Of a DNA stretch of 50,003 nt, positions 7,314-14,988 are shown piece by piece. The stretch's first letter is position 1, and every line of letters starts with the position of its first letter. The DNA comes from Syntrophaceae bacterium UBA6252 (GTDB taxonomy: Bacteria; Desulfobacterota; Syntrophia; Syntrophales; UBA6807): contig DJVQ01000053.1 of the NCBI GenBank assembly GCA_002441265.1, positions 1-50,003 on the forward strand, written 5' to 3'. The notes under the pieces were generated by a model, which did no database searches, was not told the origin of the DNA, and was given only the letters and a program-made list of their open reading frames with translations. The translations under genes were made by a program, and so were the position numbers.

Positions 7314-7859
7314 ATGGCTAATTATGAATATGAATCATTAGGACTTGGCATCTCGGGATCAATATCTCATCGCTCTATATTCGTAAGCTATTACCATCTT
7401 GGAGATCAAGTATATTACAACGAATTTTCCAGGTTATTTTCTAATAGTTATGGAATTATCCATGATAACTCTTTGGATAGGATAATTGATAGTGATGATA
7501 CAAGTTATGTTCGACAAACGATAAGAGAGGATTATATTACAGGAACGTCTTGTACCTTTGTGCTCTGCGGTGCTATCACACCGTATCGAAAATACGTAGA
7601 TTGGGAGATAAAATCAACATTGGATAAAGAACATGGATTAATTGGAGTGAAATTGCCGGAGCTAAAAATTGTAAATAACGGATGCCATAAGCCTGCAAGG
7701 CTTCAAGATAACATAAATTCTAAATATGCGATTTGGACACATTGGGAAAAATTAATATGTGGTGGGACATTTACTATAAAGAGGATAATAGAAGAGGCCA
7801 TTGAGAAACCTAAAAAACTGATTAATAACTCAAGAGCAATGATGACAAGGAATGGGTAA
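7314..7859 (+). CDS. ThsB/DUF1863-type TIR-like protein
   Basis: A 181-residue protein of the TIR-like family that includes Thoeris ThsB. Visible are SIFVSYYHLGDQ (21-32), a short strand ending IIHDNSLD, SYVRQTIREDYITGTSCTFVLCG (64-86) and TPYRKYVDWEIKSTLDKEHGLIGVKLP (89-115). Glu98 in VDWEI is in the position of the catalytic Glu. AAGGAGG lies before the ATG. It differs from its upstream neighbour, a classical TIR, so it is not a duplication. ThsB proteins synthesise a cyclic ADP-ribose isomer that activates ThsA, but no SLOG, SIR2 or Macro/TM ThsA-like gene is in the window. The partner may be one of its two neighbours, or the system may be of a new kind. Confidence 0.78.
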   Translation: MANYEYESLGLGISGSISHRSIFVSYYHLGDQVYYNEFSRLFSNSYGIIHDNSLDRIIDSDDTSYVRQTIREDYITGTSCTFVLCGAITPYRKYVDWEIKSTLDKEHGLIGVKLPELKIVNNGCHKPARLQDNINSKYAIWTHWEKLICGGTFTIKRIIEEAIEKPKKLINNSRAMMTRNG

Positions 7860-7864
7860 TTAAA

Positions 7865-8401
7865 ATGGTAACATTAGCAAGGGGTTCCTTTTCATTAGAT
7901 TTGGGTATAGTGAAACTGGGCGCAGACCTGACGAATGAAGACCGCCAATGCGCATGGGAACTTTACACCGAAATGTCTACAAGGGTATCAACAATCGGGA
8001 AAATAGCTGATAAGGAATGTAAAGACTTTGAAGGGGAACTATATATAGAAAGCCTTGACTCACTCTACAGATTCTTCCAAGAAGCCAGAAACATAATGAG
8101 AAAATTTCCTGTAGGACGAATAAAGGAAGAGAAGAATAAAAGTCATCTTGGAGCGGTCATTAGCAGATGCATGGACAACGTATTAAGGCCATTTTTAGAG
8201 AAATGGCATGTTCATTACCGCCATTGGTGGGAGAATGAAAGTAATCCACGGAAAGCCCCTTTTGAAAGACAAAATGAGTACCCGAAGCGAGATGAATTTT
8301 TGAAAGACTGGGGTGATTTGAAAATAATAATGAGAGAATTCCAGAAGGAGATTATAAAAGTCTATTCTTTAGTTGATATCACAGGAAAACCGGATAAATA
8401 A
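7865..8401 (+). CDS. helical protein of unknown function, third gene of the TIR operon
   Basis: A 178-residue protein, 5 bases after the TIR-like gene and therefore probably co-translated. No recognised domain, signal peptide or membrane helix. The sequence is mostly amphipathic helix with an aromatic, conserved-looking core: AWELYTEMSTRV (30-41), GELYIESLDSLYRFFQEAR (57-75), and RPFLEKWHVHYRHWWENES near 108-126. I believe similar proteins occur beside TIR genes elsewhere, but that is from memory and I give it no name. It could be an adaptor, sensor or immunity partner of the TIR proteins; nothing in the sequence decides this. Confidence 0.75.
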   Translation: MVTLARGSFSLDLGIVKLGADLTNEDRQCAWELYTEMSTRVSTIGKIADKECKDFEGELYIESLDSLYRFFQEARNIMRKFPVGRIKEEKNKSHLGAVISRCMDNVLRPFLEKWHVHYRHWWENESNPRKAPFERQNEYPKRDEFLKDWGDLKIIMREFQKEIIKVYSLVDITGKPDK

Positions 8402-8792
8402 TAAGCCAACTTGATTAGTAAGCAAACTTTTAACCTGAATTGAATTTGAAAAAATATTATACAAATGCATCATCATTAACTTGATCTGTCAATTAAACAA
8501 CGAAAAATTGCTAGGCATCGGGGGTCCATCGGGGGTCGGACCAAGATAACATATTTATATCTCTAGATATATCTAAAATAAAGGGTAGTTTTTGAAGCCT
8601 TAGACGTACATTTTGGGGTTTCAAAATGACTTTCTAAGATCAATAGGCACTTTCAGAATATGCAAAATCGAGCATTTGTCAATGAGTATTTAAATGACGC
8701 AGTTGGATCATCATATCCGGGGTATCAAAAGGATTGAAGAAGCCTTGACTGCCTGATCCGCCGGCCGGAAAGGCAGCCTCTTTATGGATTGC
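8402..8792. other. intergenic region at the right edge of the island
   Basis: 391 bases without a gene. It contains a tandem repeat (8516-8537), a 7-bp-arm palindrome TATATCT/AGATATA (8556-8571), and a change from AT-rich to GC-richer sequence near 8700. I found no copy of the tRNA-Pro 3' end that would mark the right attachment site. Confidence 0.5.
8516..8537. repeat. two tandem copies of an 11-bp unit
   Basis: CATCGGGGGTC occurs at 8516-8526 and again at 8527-8537. The GC-rich pair stands in AT-rich surroundings; purpose unknown. Confidence 0.6.
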
Positions 8793-8821
8793 TTGACAAG
8801 TATGCATGAAATAGGCATACT
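8793..8821 (+). promoter_or_regulatory. vapBC promoter with overlapping palindromic operator
   Basis: TTGACA (8793-8798), 17-base spacer, CATACT (8816-8821). A perfect inverted repeat AGTATGC (8799-8805) / GCATACT (8815-8821) fills the spacer and covers the -10. This is what conditional autorepression by a VapB-VapC complex requires. Confidence 0.75.
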
Positions 8822-8848
8822 AATACATATATTCTTTGAGGTGAAACC

Positions 8849-9040
8849 ATGAGGACAACATTGAATATTGATGACAGCCTGATCGATAAGGCATCCAAAA
8901 TGACGGGGATTAAAGAGAAAACGACGTTGGTCAGGCTCGGATTGGAGGCGCTCATCGCAAGGGAAAGCGCGAAGAGACTTGCAAAACTGGGAGGAAGCGA
9001 GAAACAGCTCCGGCCGATACCGAGGAGAGGCACCCTGTAG
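8849..9040 (+). CDS. vapB: VapB-type antitoxin
   Basis: A 63-residue antitoxin of a type II VapBC pair. The N-terminal ribbon-helix-helix (MRTTLNIDDSLIDKASKMTG, then KEKTTLVRLGLEALI) should bind the palindrome over its own promoter at 8799-8821. The C-terminal basic tail (KQLRPIPRRG) should wrap the toxin active site. GAGGTGAAA precedes the start. vapC begins one base after its stop. Confidence 0.88.
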   Translation: MRTTLNIDDSLIDKASKMTGIKEKTTLVRLGLEALIARESAKRLAKLGGSEKQLRPIPRRGTL

Positions 9041-9041
9041 A

Positions 9042-9407
9042 ATGGTTCTTGTCGATACATCCGTATGGGTTTCGCATCTGCGGGAAATGAACGCCGGCCT
9101 CGCAGATCTGCTCAATGCCGGGAAAGTTGCCTGTCATCCATTCATCATAAGTGAACTCGCCTGCGGGAATCTCAACAACAGAACAACCATTCTTTCCCTT
9201 CTCGAAGCGCTTCCCATGGCGGCAGAGGTGGAACACGAAGAGGTGCTCGCATTCATCGAGGGTCACGGTCTCATGGGGAAGGGGCTGGGATACGTGGACG
9301 TCCACCTCCTTGCATCCGCGGTATTGTCCCGGCATCCCATCTGGACACTCGACGGGAAGCTCCAGCAGGCCGCCGATCTGCTGCATGTTAAATACAAAGC
9401 CGGATAG
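9042..9407 (+). CDS. vapC: VapC-type PIN-domain toxin ribonuclease
   Basis: A 121-residue PIN-domain endoribonuclease; family members cut initiator tRNA or rRNA. The acidic metal-binding set is complete: Asp5 (LVDTSVW), Glu38 (ISELACG), Asp86 (YVDVHLL) and Asp104 (TLDGKL), so it should be active. ATG 9042, immediately after the vapB stop, is chosen over a longer frame from 8979 that lies inside vapB. AGGAGAGG is upstream. Confidence 0.9.
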   Translation: MVLVDTSVWVSHLREMNAGLADLLNAGKVACHPFIISELACGNLNNRTTILSLLEALPMAAEVEHEEVLAFIEGHGLMGKGLGYVDVHLLASAVLSRHPIWTLDGKLQQAADLLHVKYKAG

Positions 9408-9452
9408 GGGAGTAAGCGTACGCAATCGACAAGGCAGGCAGGACAACAAGAG

Positions 9453-9962
9453 ATGGAACCCATGACGCGTTGTGACAGGAGAACAGACGTGGACGTGCGG
9501 TATCGACTGATGCAACGGGGGGAAGAGGAAAGCGTCTGCGCCCTGGTCGAGAAGGTGTTTAACGAATTCGTGGCGCCGGATTATGATTCGGATGGTGTCA
9601 ACGAGTTTTTCAAGTTTGCGAACCCTTCTGCCTTAGCCGGGCGAACCGGCATGGAACAGGTGGTCATGGTGGCCGAGAAGGGGCCTGATCTTGTCGGGAT
9701 TATTGAAATACTCAACTGCAGTCACATCGCCATGCTCTTTGTGATCTGCCGTGGCAGGGGAATAGCGAGAGAGCTTGTCAAAAGAACAGTGGAAGCATGT
9801 CGTGAAATGCTGCCGGATTTAAGCAGAATAACGGTTAATTCATCACCATACGCGGAACCCGTCTATTCAAGGATGGGCTTCAAGGCAATGGGACCTGTCC
9901 GGAAGCAGAACGGCATCCTGTTTGTACCCATGGCGTGTGATTTGGATAGACCCGGCCATTAG
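9453..9962 (+). CDS. GNAT-family N-acetyltransferase
   Basis: A 169-residue acyl-CoA-dependent acetyltransferase; substrate unknown. Visible GNAT features are the N-terminal MQRGEEESVCALVEKVFNEF helix region, a strand MVAEKGPDLVGIIEI, the CoA pyrophosphate loop CRGRGIARELVKRTVE (the R-x-x-G-x-G/A pattern, here RGRGIA) and the final NSSPYAEPVYSRMGF motif. Start choice is uncertain (ATG 9453 or 9462). It ends 3 bases before the methyltransferase gene, so the two are probably co-expressed. Confidence 0.82.
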   Translation: MEPMTRCDRRTDVDVRYRLMQRGEEESVCALVEKVFNEFVAPDYDSDGVNEFFKFANPSALAGRTGMEQVVMVAEKGPDLVGIIEILNCSHIAMLFVICRGRGIARELVKRTVEACREMLPDLSRITVNSSPYAEPVYSRMGFKAMGPVRKQNGILFVPMACDLDRPGH

Positions 9963-9965
9963 AAT

Positions 9966-10652
9966 GTGGGGTTGGACCGGGGCGATGAAATCCGGCTTAT
10001 CGCCGATGGCTGCCTTCGACATATCGAGGTGATCGAGATGAATCCGAATGCAATCAGAGAGAAGTTTGGAGACGACTACGCAGCGGATGACCGTACGTTC
10101 CACATGGGTATTGATCAGCGATTCACCACGCATATTGCGGCCCGGTTTCGCGGGCGGAGCGTTCTTGAGACATGTACGGGCGCGGGTTTCACAACCATCG
10201 CTTTGGCCCGGGTGGCATCTCGCGTGACAACGGTGGAGATTGATCCGTATCACCAATCACAGGCAAAGAAAAACTTGCAGAAGGCAGGTCTTTCAGAATC
10301 GGTGACATTTATTTCCGGCGATGTTCTTGACCCGGGCCTTTTGGCCGGACTCACGCCTTTTGATGCTGCATTCCTGGATCCGGATTGGGCCATAACCGGC
10401 CCTGATCATGTGTACCGCTTTGTCCACTCCAACACGCAACCGCCGGCGGATGCACTGCTTGAAAGGATCCTTGAGCTGACCGACAATGTCGCCATTGTGC
10501 TGCCGCCGCTTCTGGATACAAAAGAATTGGCGGGATTGCCTCCGAATGAGCGTCAGAAGCTTTTTCTGGGAGAGAGCCATGAATTGTATTGCCTTTATTT
10601 TGGAGAACTGGCAGTGAGCTTCGATGAAACGATCTTCCGGGTATTGATTTGA
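9966..10652 (+). CDS. class I SAM-dependent methyltransferase
   Basis: A 228-residue protein with the SAM motif LETCTGAGFTTIALAR (about 64-79), an acidic TVEIDPYHQSQA strand end, SGDVLDP, and FLDPDWAITGP, a DPPW-like motif IV. This variant recalls trimethylguanosine-synthase-like or RsmD-like enzymes that methylate guanine N2 in RNA, but the substrate is not certain. GTG 9966, coupled to the preceding gene, is used. ATG 10038 (204 residues), with GAGGTG upstream, is a good alternative. Confidence 0.8.
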   Translation: MGLDRGDEIRLIADGCLRHIEVIEMNPNAIREKFGDDYAADDRTFHMGIDQRFTTHIAARFRGRSVLETCTGAGFTTIALARVASRVTTVEIDPYHQSQAKKNLQKAGLSESVTFISGDVLDPGLLAGLTPFDAAFLDPDWAITGPDHVYRFVHSNTQPPADALLERILELTDNVAIVLPPLLDTKELAGLPPNERQKLFLGESHELYCLYFGELAVSFDETIFRVLI

Positions 10653-10993
10653 CAGGTAAATGTTGGGTCGGACCGGGTCAACGCGATGGAAAAGGCAATA
10701 AAGAGATTTGAAACAAAGGTTGAAACCGGAATGACGCTTTGCGGTGAACTGTGCTGACACTTATTTTTGGAATAAAGTATCGAAAGTCCGGCCTTGTGAG
10801 CCAAGTTGTTTTTGGCAACAGGAACAGGTCCTTATTGATTTGCCAACTTTTCATTGACGCGTAGCGTTGTTTTTTCTTATACTTCCCGCCCGGAAAACAA
10901 TTTCCCCCTTAATCGTTTTTTCGACATCAAGAATCGGAAAGGATAATTGATTTTATCAACCAGTTAATCAGATCTTTTCTGCAGAAATATCTT
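10653..10993. other. intergenic region with promoter for the glycan gene cluster
   Basis: 341 bases. The only clear signal is the promoter at 10854-10882. A 23-codon frame at 10686 has no recognisable content. Confidence 0.5.
10854..10882 (+). promoter_or_regulatory. putative sigma-70 promoter
   Basis: TTGACG (10854-10859), 17-base spacer, TTATAC (10877-10882). It would give a leader of about 105 bases to the TTG start at 10994. Confidence 0.6.
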
Positions 10994-12355
10994 TTGCATC
11001 CGGATTTGAGGAACTCCACCTCTGCGCTGGTTACATTTGTAAAAAAATTCTTCTACAACCTCTACCTTTTCAAAAATCACATCAGAAACTACCAATATCG
11101 CTATTACGCAAAAAGCGACCTGCCCGCGATCATCGGATACGTTCCTTCGAAGACGCGTAAAATGATCGCCCAGTCTCCGGGGACGATTGTCATATCGGCC
11201 CTGGGATTCGGCGAAATTCTCATCAGTGTCGATTTGATCAAGAAAATAAAAAATTTATATTCATGTCCCATAGTCATCCTTTCCAAGCAGCCGCAGGTGG
11301 TCCGTCAGATGCATCAATCCAGGGGATCATCCGTGATCGCTCTTCCATATCCTTTTTTTGCGGGGCGTCCCATTATCTCGCACTGGCTTGACAAGCTCAG
11401 ACCTTCCTTGATTTTGTGCATCGAGAGCATGGTCGAATTGAGAGCGGACATGCTGGAACTTGCAAAGGAAAGGCACAAGACATCCGTTTTGCTGGTCAAC
11501 GCCCATGCCTTCAGGCCGAGCACTTTCATATTGCACGTGCTCGAAGACACCAAAGGCGAAAATAAGCGCAGATTCAGATGCCTGGATATGGCCGGGGTCG
11601 TTTCGGATGAAGCCGGAAAGTATCTTGTCGGGAACGGCGTTTCCGACGGCAGTATCGTTATGGTCAATAATTTGAAATTCGATGTTGCGGAACAAATTGC
11701 ACAAACGGAAGAGACTGCGATGCTCCGCCGCCGGCTTGGGATATCCGGCGATTCGCGGGTCTTGATCTGCGGCAGTGTCCATCTCGGAGAAGAAATCATC
11801 ATATTAAAAGCCTTTCAGGACCTCATCGGACGTCCGGGATTGGAAAATGTCAGGCTCATCATTGCCCCGAGAGAACTCTACGACATCGGCAGAATGACCG
11901 CAGCCATCAAAAGCCTCGGGTTTTCCATTACGCTGAGGACTGCCTGTTCCAGTGGACCTCATGATGGTTCCGCGGTCATCATCGTGGACACTCTCGGCGA
12001 ATTGAAGACGCTGTACTCGATAGCCGACGTTGTCGTTGTGGCGGGGAGCATGCTGTCCGATTTATTCGGCCATAACCCGATTGAACCGGCGATCCTGGGC
12101 AAACCTGTCATCGTGGGACCCTATACGCCGTCTTTCAAGGATGTCATGGACAAGTTTCTCGACCGGGATGCGATCATCAAGCTGAAGAGTACAGAAGAAT
12201 TGGCGGATCGGATCGCTTTTCTTTTTGAACATCCCGAGATCACGGAACGCATGGGTTCCCATGCAAAAACCATCGTTGAGGAGTGCAGGGGCGCGACGGC
12301 AAAATACCTCGATATGATCGGCGGGCTGCTTTCCCGATCGTTCATGGAATCCTGA
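10994..12355 (+). CDS. GT30-like glycosyltransferase (Kdo-transferase-related)
   Basis: A 453-residue two-lobed GT-B protein. The C-terminal half carries the WaaA/KdtA signature: IIVDTLGELKTLYSIADVVVV then GHNPIEPAILGKPVIVGP (about 385-402). The N-terminal acceptor lobe is divergent, and the usual membrane anchor is replaced by a hydrophobic, aromatic helix (VTFVKKFFYNLYLF). In lipid A synthesis the family adds Kdo from CMP-Kdo; this divergent, clustered copy more likely decorates another glycan. The start is unclear: TTG 10994 has no ribosome site, while an in-frame ATT at 10946 follows GGAAAGGA. It is followed by a radical SAM gene. Confidence 0.72.
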   Translation: MHPDLRNSTSALVTFVKKFFYNLYLFKNHIRNYQYRYYAKSDLPAIIGYVPSKTRKMIAQSPGTIVISALGFGEILISVDLIKKIKNLYSCPIVILSKQPQVVRQMHQSRGSSVIALPYPFFAGRPIISHWLDKLRPSLILCIESMVELRADMLELAKERHKTSVLLVNAHAFRPSTFILHVLEDTKGENKRRFRCLDMAGVVSDEAGKYLVGNGVSDGSIVMVNNLKFDVAEQIAQTEETAMLRRRLGISGDSRVLICGSVHLGEEIIILKAFQDLIGRPGLENVRLIIAPRELYDIGRMTAAIKSLGFSITLRTACSSGPHDGSAVIIVDTLGELKTLYSIADVVVVAGSMLSDLFGHNPIEPAILGKPVIVGPYTPSFKDVMDKFLDRDAIIKLKSTEELADRIAFLFEHPEITERMGSHAKTIVEECRGATAKYLDMIGGLLSRSFMES

Positions 12356-12423
12356 TCGCCCGGGCGTGATCGGTGCGACGTCGGCGGCATGCCGTGCCGC
12401 ATCGCATGGAGAGCTGCAAGGCA

Positions 12424-13362
12424 ATGGTTCGAAATACATTCTTGAGGGCACTCAGACGGCTGGGAAAGCGATATGTCTTCAATCCCTACCATCGAAGCAA
12501 ACTGAACGCGGCGCATTTCCCGCCGGCGGTCTGGATCGAGAACACCAACATGTGCAACGCGCGATGCGTGATGTGCCCCCGTGACAAGCATACGAGGCCG
12601 CAAGGGATCATGTCGATGGCGTTGTATGAAAAGATCGTTTCCGAAATCGAAAAAAATCAAGACGCGGTCACGCGTGTCCACCTGCATAATTACGGTGAAC
12701 CGCTGCTGGATAAGGATCTGGCACTGAAGATCCGCCTGGCGAAAGAAGCGGGGGTTCGACAAGTGTATTTTGTCACGAATGCATCCTTGCTGACAGAGGA
12801 AAAGGTGCATCAGTATATCGCGGTCGGTTTGGATGAATTCAAAATCAGCTTTTACGGGACAAGTCCTGAAACCTACAACAACACGATGGTCGGACTCGAT
12901 TTTGAGAAAACCATGAGCAACGTAAAAACCTTTTTCCGGGTCCGAAAGGCTTTAAATGCGAAACATCCGCGGGTTCTGGTCCAATATCTGCCGCAGCCGC
13001 ATAACCTCGGCCTTACGGAAGAATTCGTCTCGATGTTCGATGATATGATCGACAGAACATTGGGGGATTCGATCAGCATATTCAATCTGCATAACTTCGG
13101 AGGGGGGAGAAGTTACAGGGACACAAGCTCGCCGGCCTGCACGATATGCGATTATCCGTGGCGTACGATGGTGATCCTTCAGAACGGTCTTGTCGTGCCT
13201 TGTTGCATGGATTATAACGGTGAACAGGTTCTCGGCGATGTCAATGTTGACTCCATAGCCGGCATCTGGAACGGGACGGCGTATCGACAGATGAGAAACA
13301 TGTTCAAGTCCCTGAATTATGCGAGATATCCGGTTTGTTTGAAATGCGAGCATATTCGCTGA
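12424..13362 (+). CDS. radical SAM / SPASM-domain protein
   Basis: A 312-residue protein. NTNMCNARCVMCPR has the C-x3-C-x2-C motif (Cys44, 48, 51) for the SAM-binding [4Fe-4S] cluster, followed by HNYGEPLLDKDL, the GE motif. The C-terminal SPASM-type region has CTICDYPW, VPCCMDYNG, LGDVNVDSIAGIWNG and a terminal CLKCEH, ligands for auxiliary clusters. The start is probably ATG 12424; a GTG at 12373 would add an arginine-rich leader that looks non-coding. The substrate is unknown. The neighbours (GT30-like enzyme, methyltransferase) suggest modification of a surface glycan or lipid. Confidence 0.85.
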   Translation: MVRNTFLRALRRLGKRYVFNPYHRSKLNAAHFPPAVWIENTNMCNARCVMCPRDKHTRPQGIMSMALYEKIVSEIEKNQDAVTRVHLHNYGEPLLDKDLALKIRLAKEAGVRQVYFVTNASLLTEEKVHQYIAVGLDEFKISFYGTSPETYNNTMVGLDFEKTMSNVKTFFRVRKALNAKHPRVLVQYLPQPHNLGLTEEFVSMFDDMIDRTLGDSISIFNLHNFGGGRSYRDTSSPACTICDYPWRTMVILQNGLVVPCCMDYNGEQVLGDVNVDSIAGIWNGTAYRQMRNMFKSLNYARYPVCLKCEHIR

Positions 13363-13439
13363 CTTGTGAGACACTGTCCTTGTGACGGTATCATCTCACA
13401 GCCGCCGTTGATTCTGTCGTTTGGAAAAGGAACAGCCGC

Positions 13440-14135
13440 ATGAACGATCCATGGCAATATGACGAAACGATACAAGTCGGCACGGACTACGGCGACCCCA
13501 AAGAGGTCGGTGATTATGACGAACGCATGCTGAAGCTTAGGGATGCAGACGCTGAAGCGAAGGACATTCAAAAGGCCCTGTCGCTTTCGACGGATTCGAC
13601 CGTCTGGGAGATCGGCACGGGCACGGGGGAATGCGCCCTCGCGCTTGCCTCCGCTGTAAAGCACGTTTATGCCACCGATGTTTCCCCCGCCATGCTCGAA
13701 TATGCCCGCCGCAAGGCGGAGCGGCGCCATGTCGGGAATGTAACGTTCGAAAAGGGTGGATTCCTGTCGGGTTTTCGCCCGGACCACCCCGTGCACGGAG
13801 TCGTTACCCAATTGGCGCTGCACCACCTGCCGGATTTCTGGAAGTCTAGAGCCCTGGGTGCCATGGCGGACAGCCTTCACCCTGGTGGAAGGCTGTATCT
13901 TCGTGATGTCGTATTCCCCTCGACAACCGACGATTACGATGCCTTTTTCAGGACGGTGATCGATGAAGTCCGGCTGCATGCCGGGGACAGGATCGCGCAA
14001 CAGACCGTACAACATATCAAGACGGAATTTTCCACGCTGGATTGGATCCTTGAAGGCATGATCGCCCGCAGCGGATTGAGGATCGTCGGGAAGGACTGCA
14101 GCGGTTTCTTGTCCGTCTATGTCTGTGAGAAATAA
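13440..14135 (+). CDS. class I SAM-dependent methyltransferase (Methyltransf_11/25 type)
   Basis: A 231-residue cytosolic enzyme with SAM motif I VWEIGTGTGECALALA (about 55-70), motif II YATDVSPAMLEYARRK and motif IV QLALHHLPDFWK, followed by HPGGRLYLRDVVF. AAAAGGAA precedes the ATG. It is 77 bases after the radical SAM gene and in the same direction. The methyl acceptor cannot be read from the sequence. Confidence 0.82.
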   Translation: MNDPWQYDETIQVGTDYGDPKEVGDYDERMLKLRDADAEAKDIQKALSLSTDSTVWEIGTGTGECALALASAVKHVYATDVSPAMLEYARRKAERRHVGNVTFEKGGFLSGFRPDHPVHGVVTQLALHHLPDFWKSRALGAMADSLHPGGRLYLRDVVFPSTTDDYDAFFRTVIDEVRLHAGDRIAQQTVQHIKTEFSTLDWILEGMIARSGLRIVGKDCSGFLSVYVCEK

Positions 14136-14203
14136 AAACCGAACAGGGCACCGCACCGGATGCCCGGGCAAAGATGAAACAGGAGGCCGGAGCGGGTCAG
14201 TTT

Positions 14204-14629
14204 TTACGAGCTGTATTCCATCAGGATTTCAATGCGACCGGTATGTTCGTCAACTCTTTCCTTGATCGTTAGGAACCCGCATTTTCTGTAAAAATCAATG
14301 CTCCCGGGATTTTCCCGATACACCGTGAGATCCATTTTTTTTCTCAAGGATTTCGCTTTCTCCATCAATTTCCGTCCAATGCCCCTACCCTGAAAACCGG
14401 GGGTGACGAACATGGCCGCCAGCGTGTCCCCGTGAAGCGAGAAGAAACCCTTGATGACATTGTCCTCCAGGAACACGTAGGTGTCGGAAGCGGGAATATA
14501 GGTTTTCCGCATGTCACCAACTTTGGACTCCCAAAACTCCCTGTCGACAAAGCCGTGCGCCTCGATCGAGGCCCTCAGCCAGATCTCCAGAACATCATTC
14601 ATGTCTGTCGATTTAAAAGCGCGTATCAT
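14204..14629 (-). CDS. GNAT-family N-acetyltransferase (YjaB-like)
   Basis: A 141-residue acetyltransferase: MIRAFKSTDMNDVLEIW opens the fold, AAMFVTPGFQGRGIGRKLM holds the CoA loop QGRGIG, and YRENPGSIDFYRKCGF is the usual last motif. ATG 14629 is selected because AGGA lies 6 bases upstream; a second ATG at 14647 lacks a site and longer frames are non-coding extensions. It converges on the methyltransferase gene. Confidence 0.83.
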   Translation of the reverse strand: MIRAFKSTDMNDVLEIWLRASIEAHGFVDREFWESKVGDMRKTYIPASDTYVFLEDNVIKGFFSLHGDTLAAMFVTPGFQGRGIGRKLMEKAKSLRKKMDLTVYRENPGSIDFYRKCGFLTIKERVDEHTGRIEILMEYSS

Positions 14630-14988
14630 GTCCGTTCCTGTACTCATGACGATGCGCTGACCGTCGGAACGGGCCTGCGAAGAAAACCGCAGATGTGTCA
14701 TGCAGGCGCAGTGTGACCGGTTAAGCGTCATGTCAGGCGTGCTACTGTTTGCGGCATGCCGGAAAATAAGAGTCCGGACAATGCAGGGCAATTTACCATA
14801 AGGTGGGCGAACCGCCAGGCGACTCGGTCCGGCCTCAGCCGGACAACGGGCGGGCGGGGGCCCGGAGTTCCCCCGCTTCCTGCCGGGGGGCTTCCATATA
14901 ACCATAGCTTAACCATACTGCCATATTCCTGTCATCTTTTTCACCTAAAAATGTCCCCATTAAATAATCAAGAAGGAGGACATCCGGC
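14630..14988. other. divergent intergenic region between GNAT and porin genes
   Basis: 359 bases. A hairpin GTCCGGC/GCCGGAC lies near 14827-14844, and AT-rich sequence before 14970 probably holds the porin promoter, though no consensus pair is convincing. No gene seen. Confidence 0.4.

Noticed and set aside
6724..8401. Calling the operon Thoeris
   Set aside because: A ThsB-like gene is present, but no ThsA with SIR2/SLOG or Macro domains exists in the window, and the second TIR and third gene are not standard components.
8402..8792. Right attachment site (copy of the tRNA-Pro 3' end)
   Set aside because: The T-arm/acceptor sequence of the tRNA was looked for and not found here or elsewhere to 14 kb; only a short GGTCGGA match occurs.
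10686..10757. 23-codon open frame upstream of the glycan cluster
   Set aside because: No ribosome site, no recognisable motif, and it lies upstream of the likely promoter.
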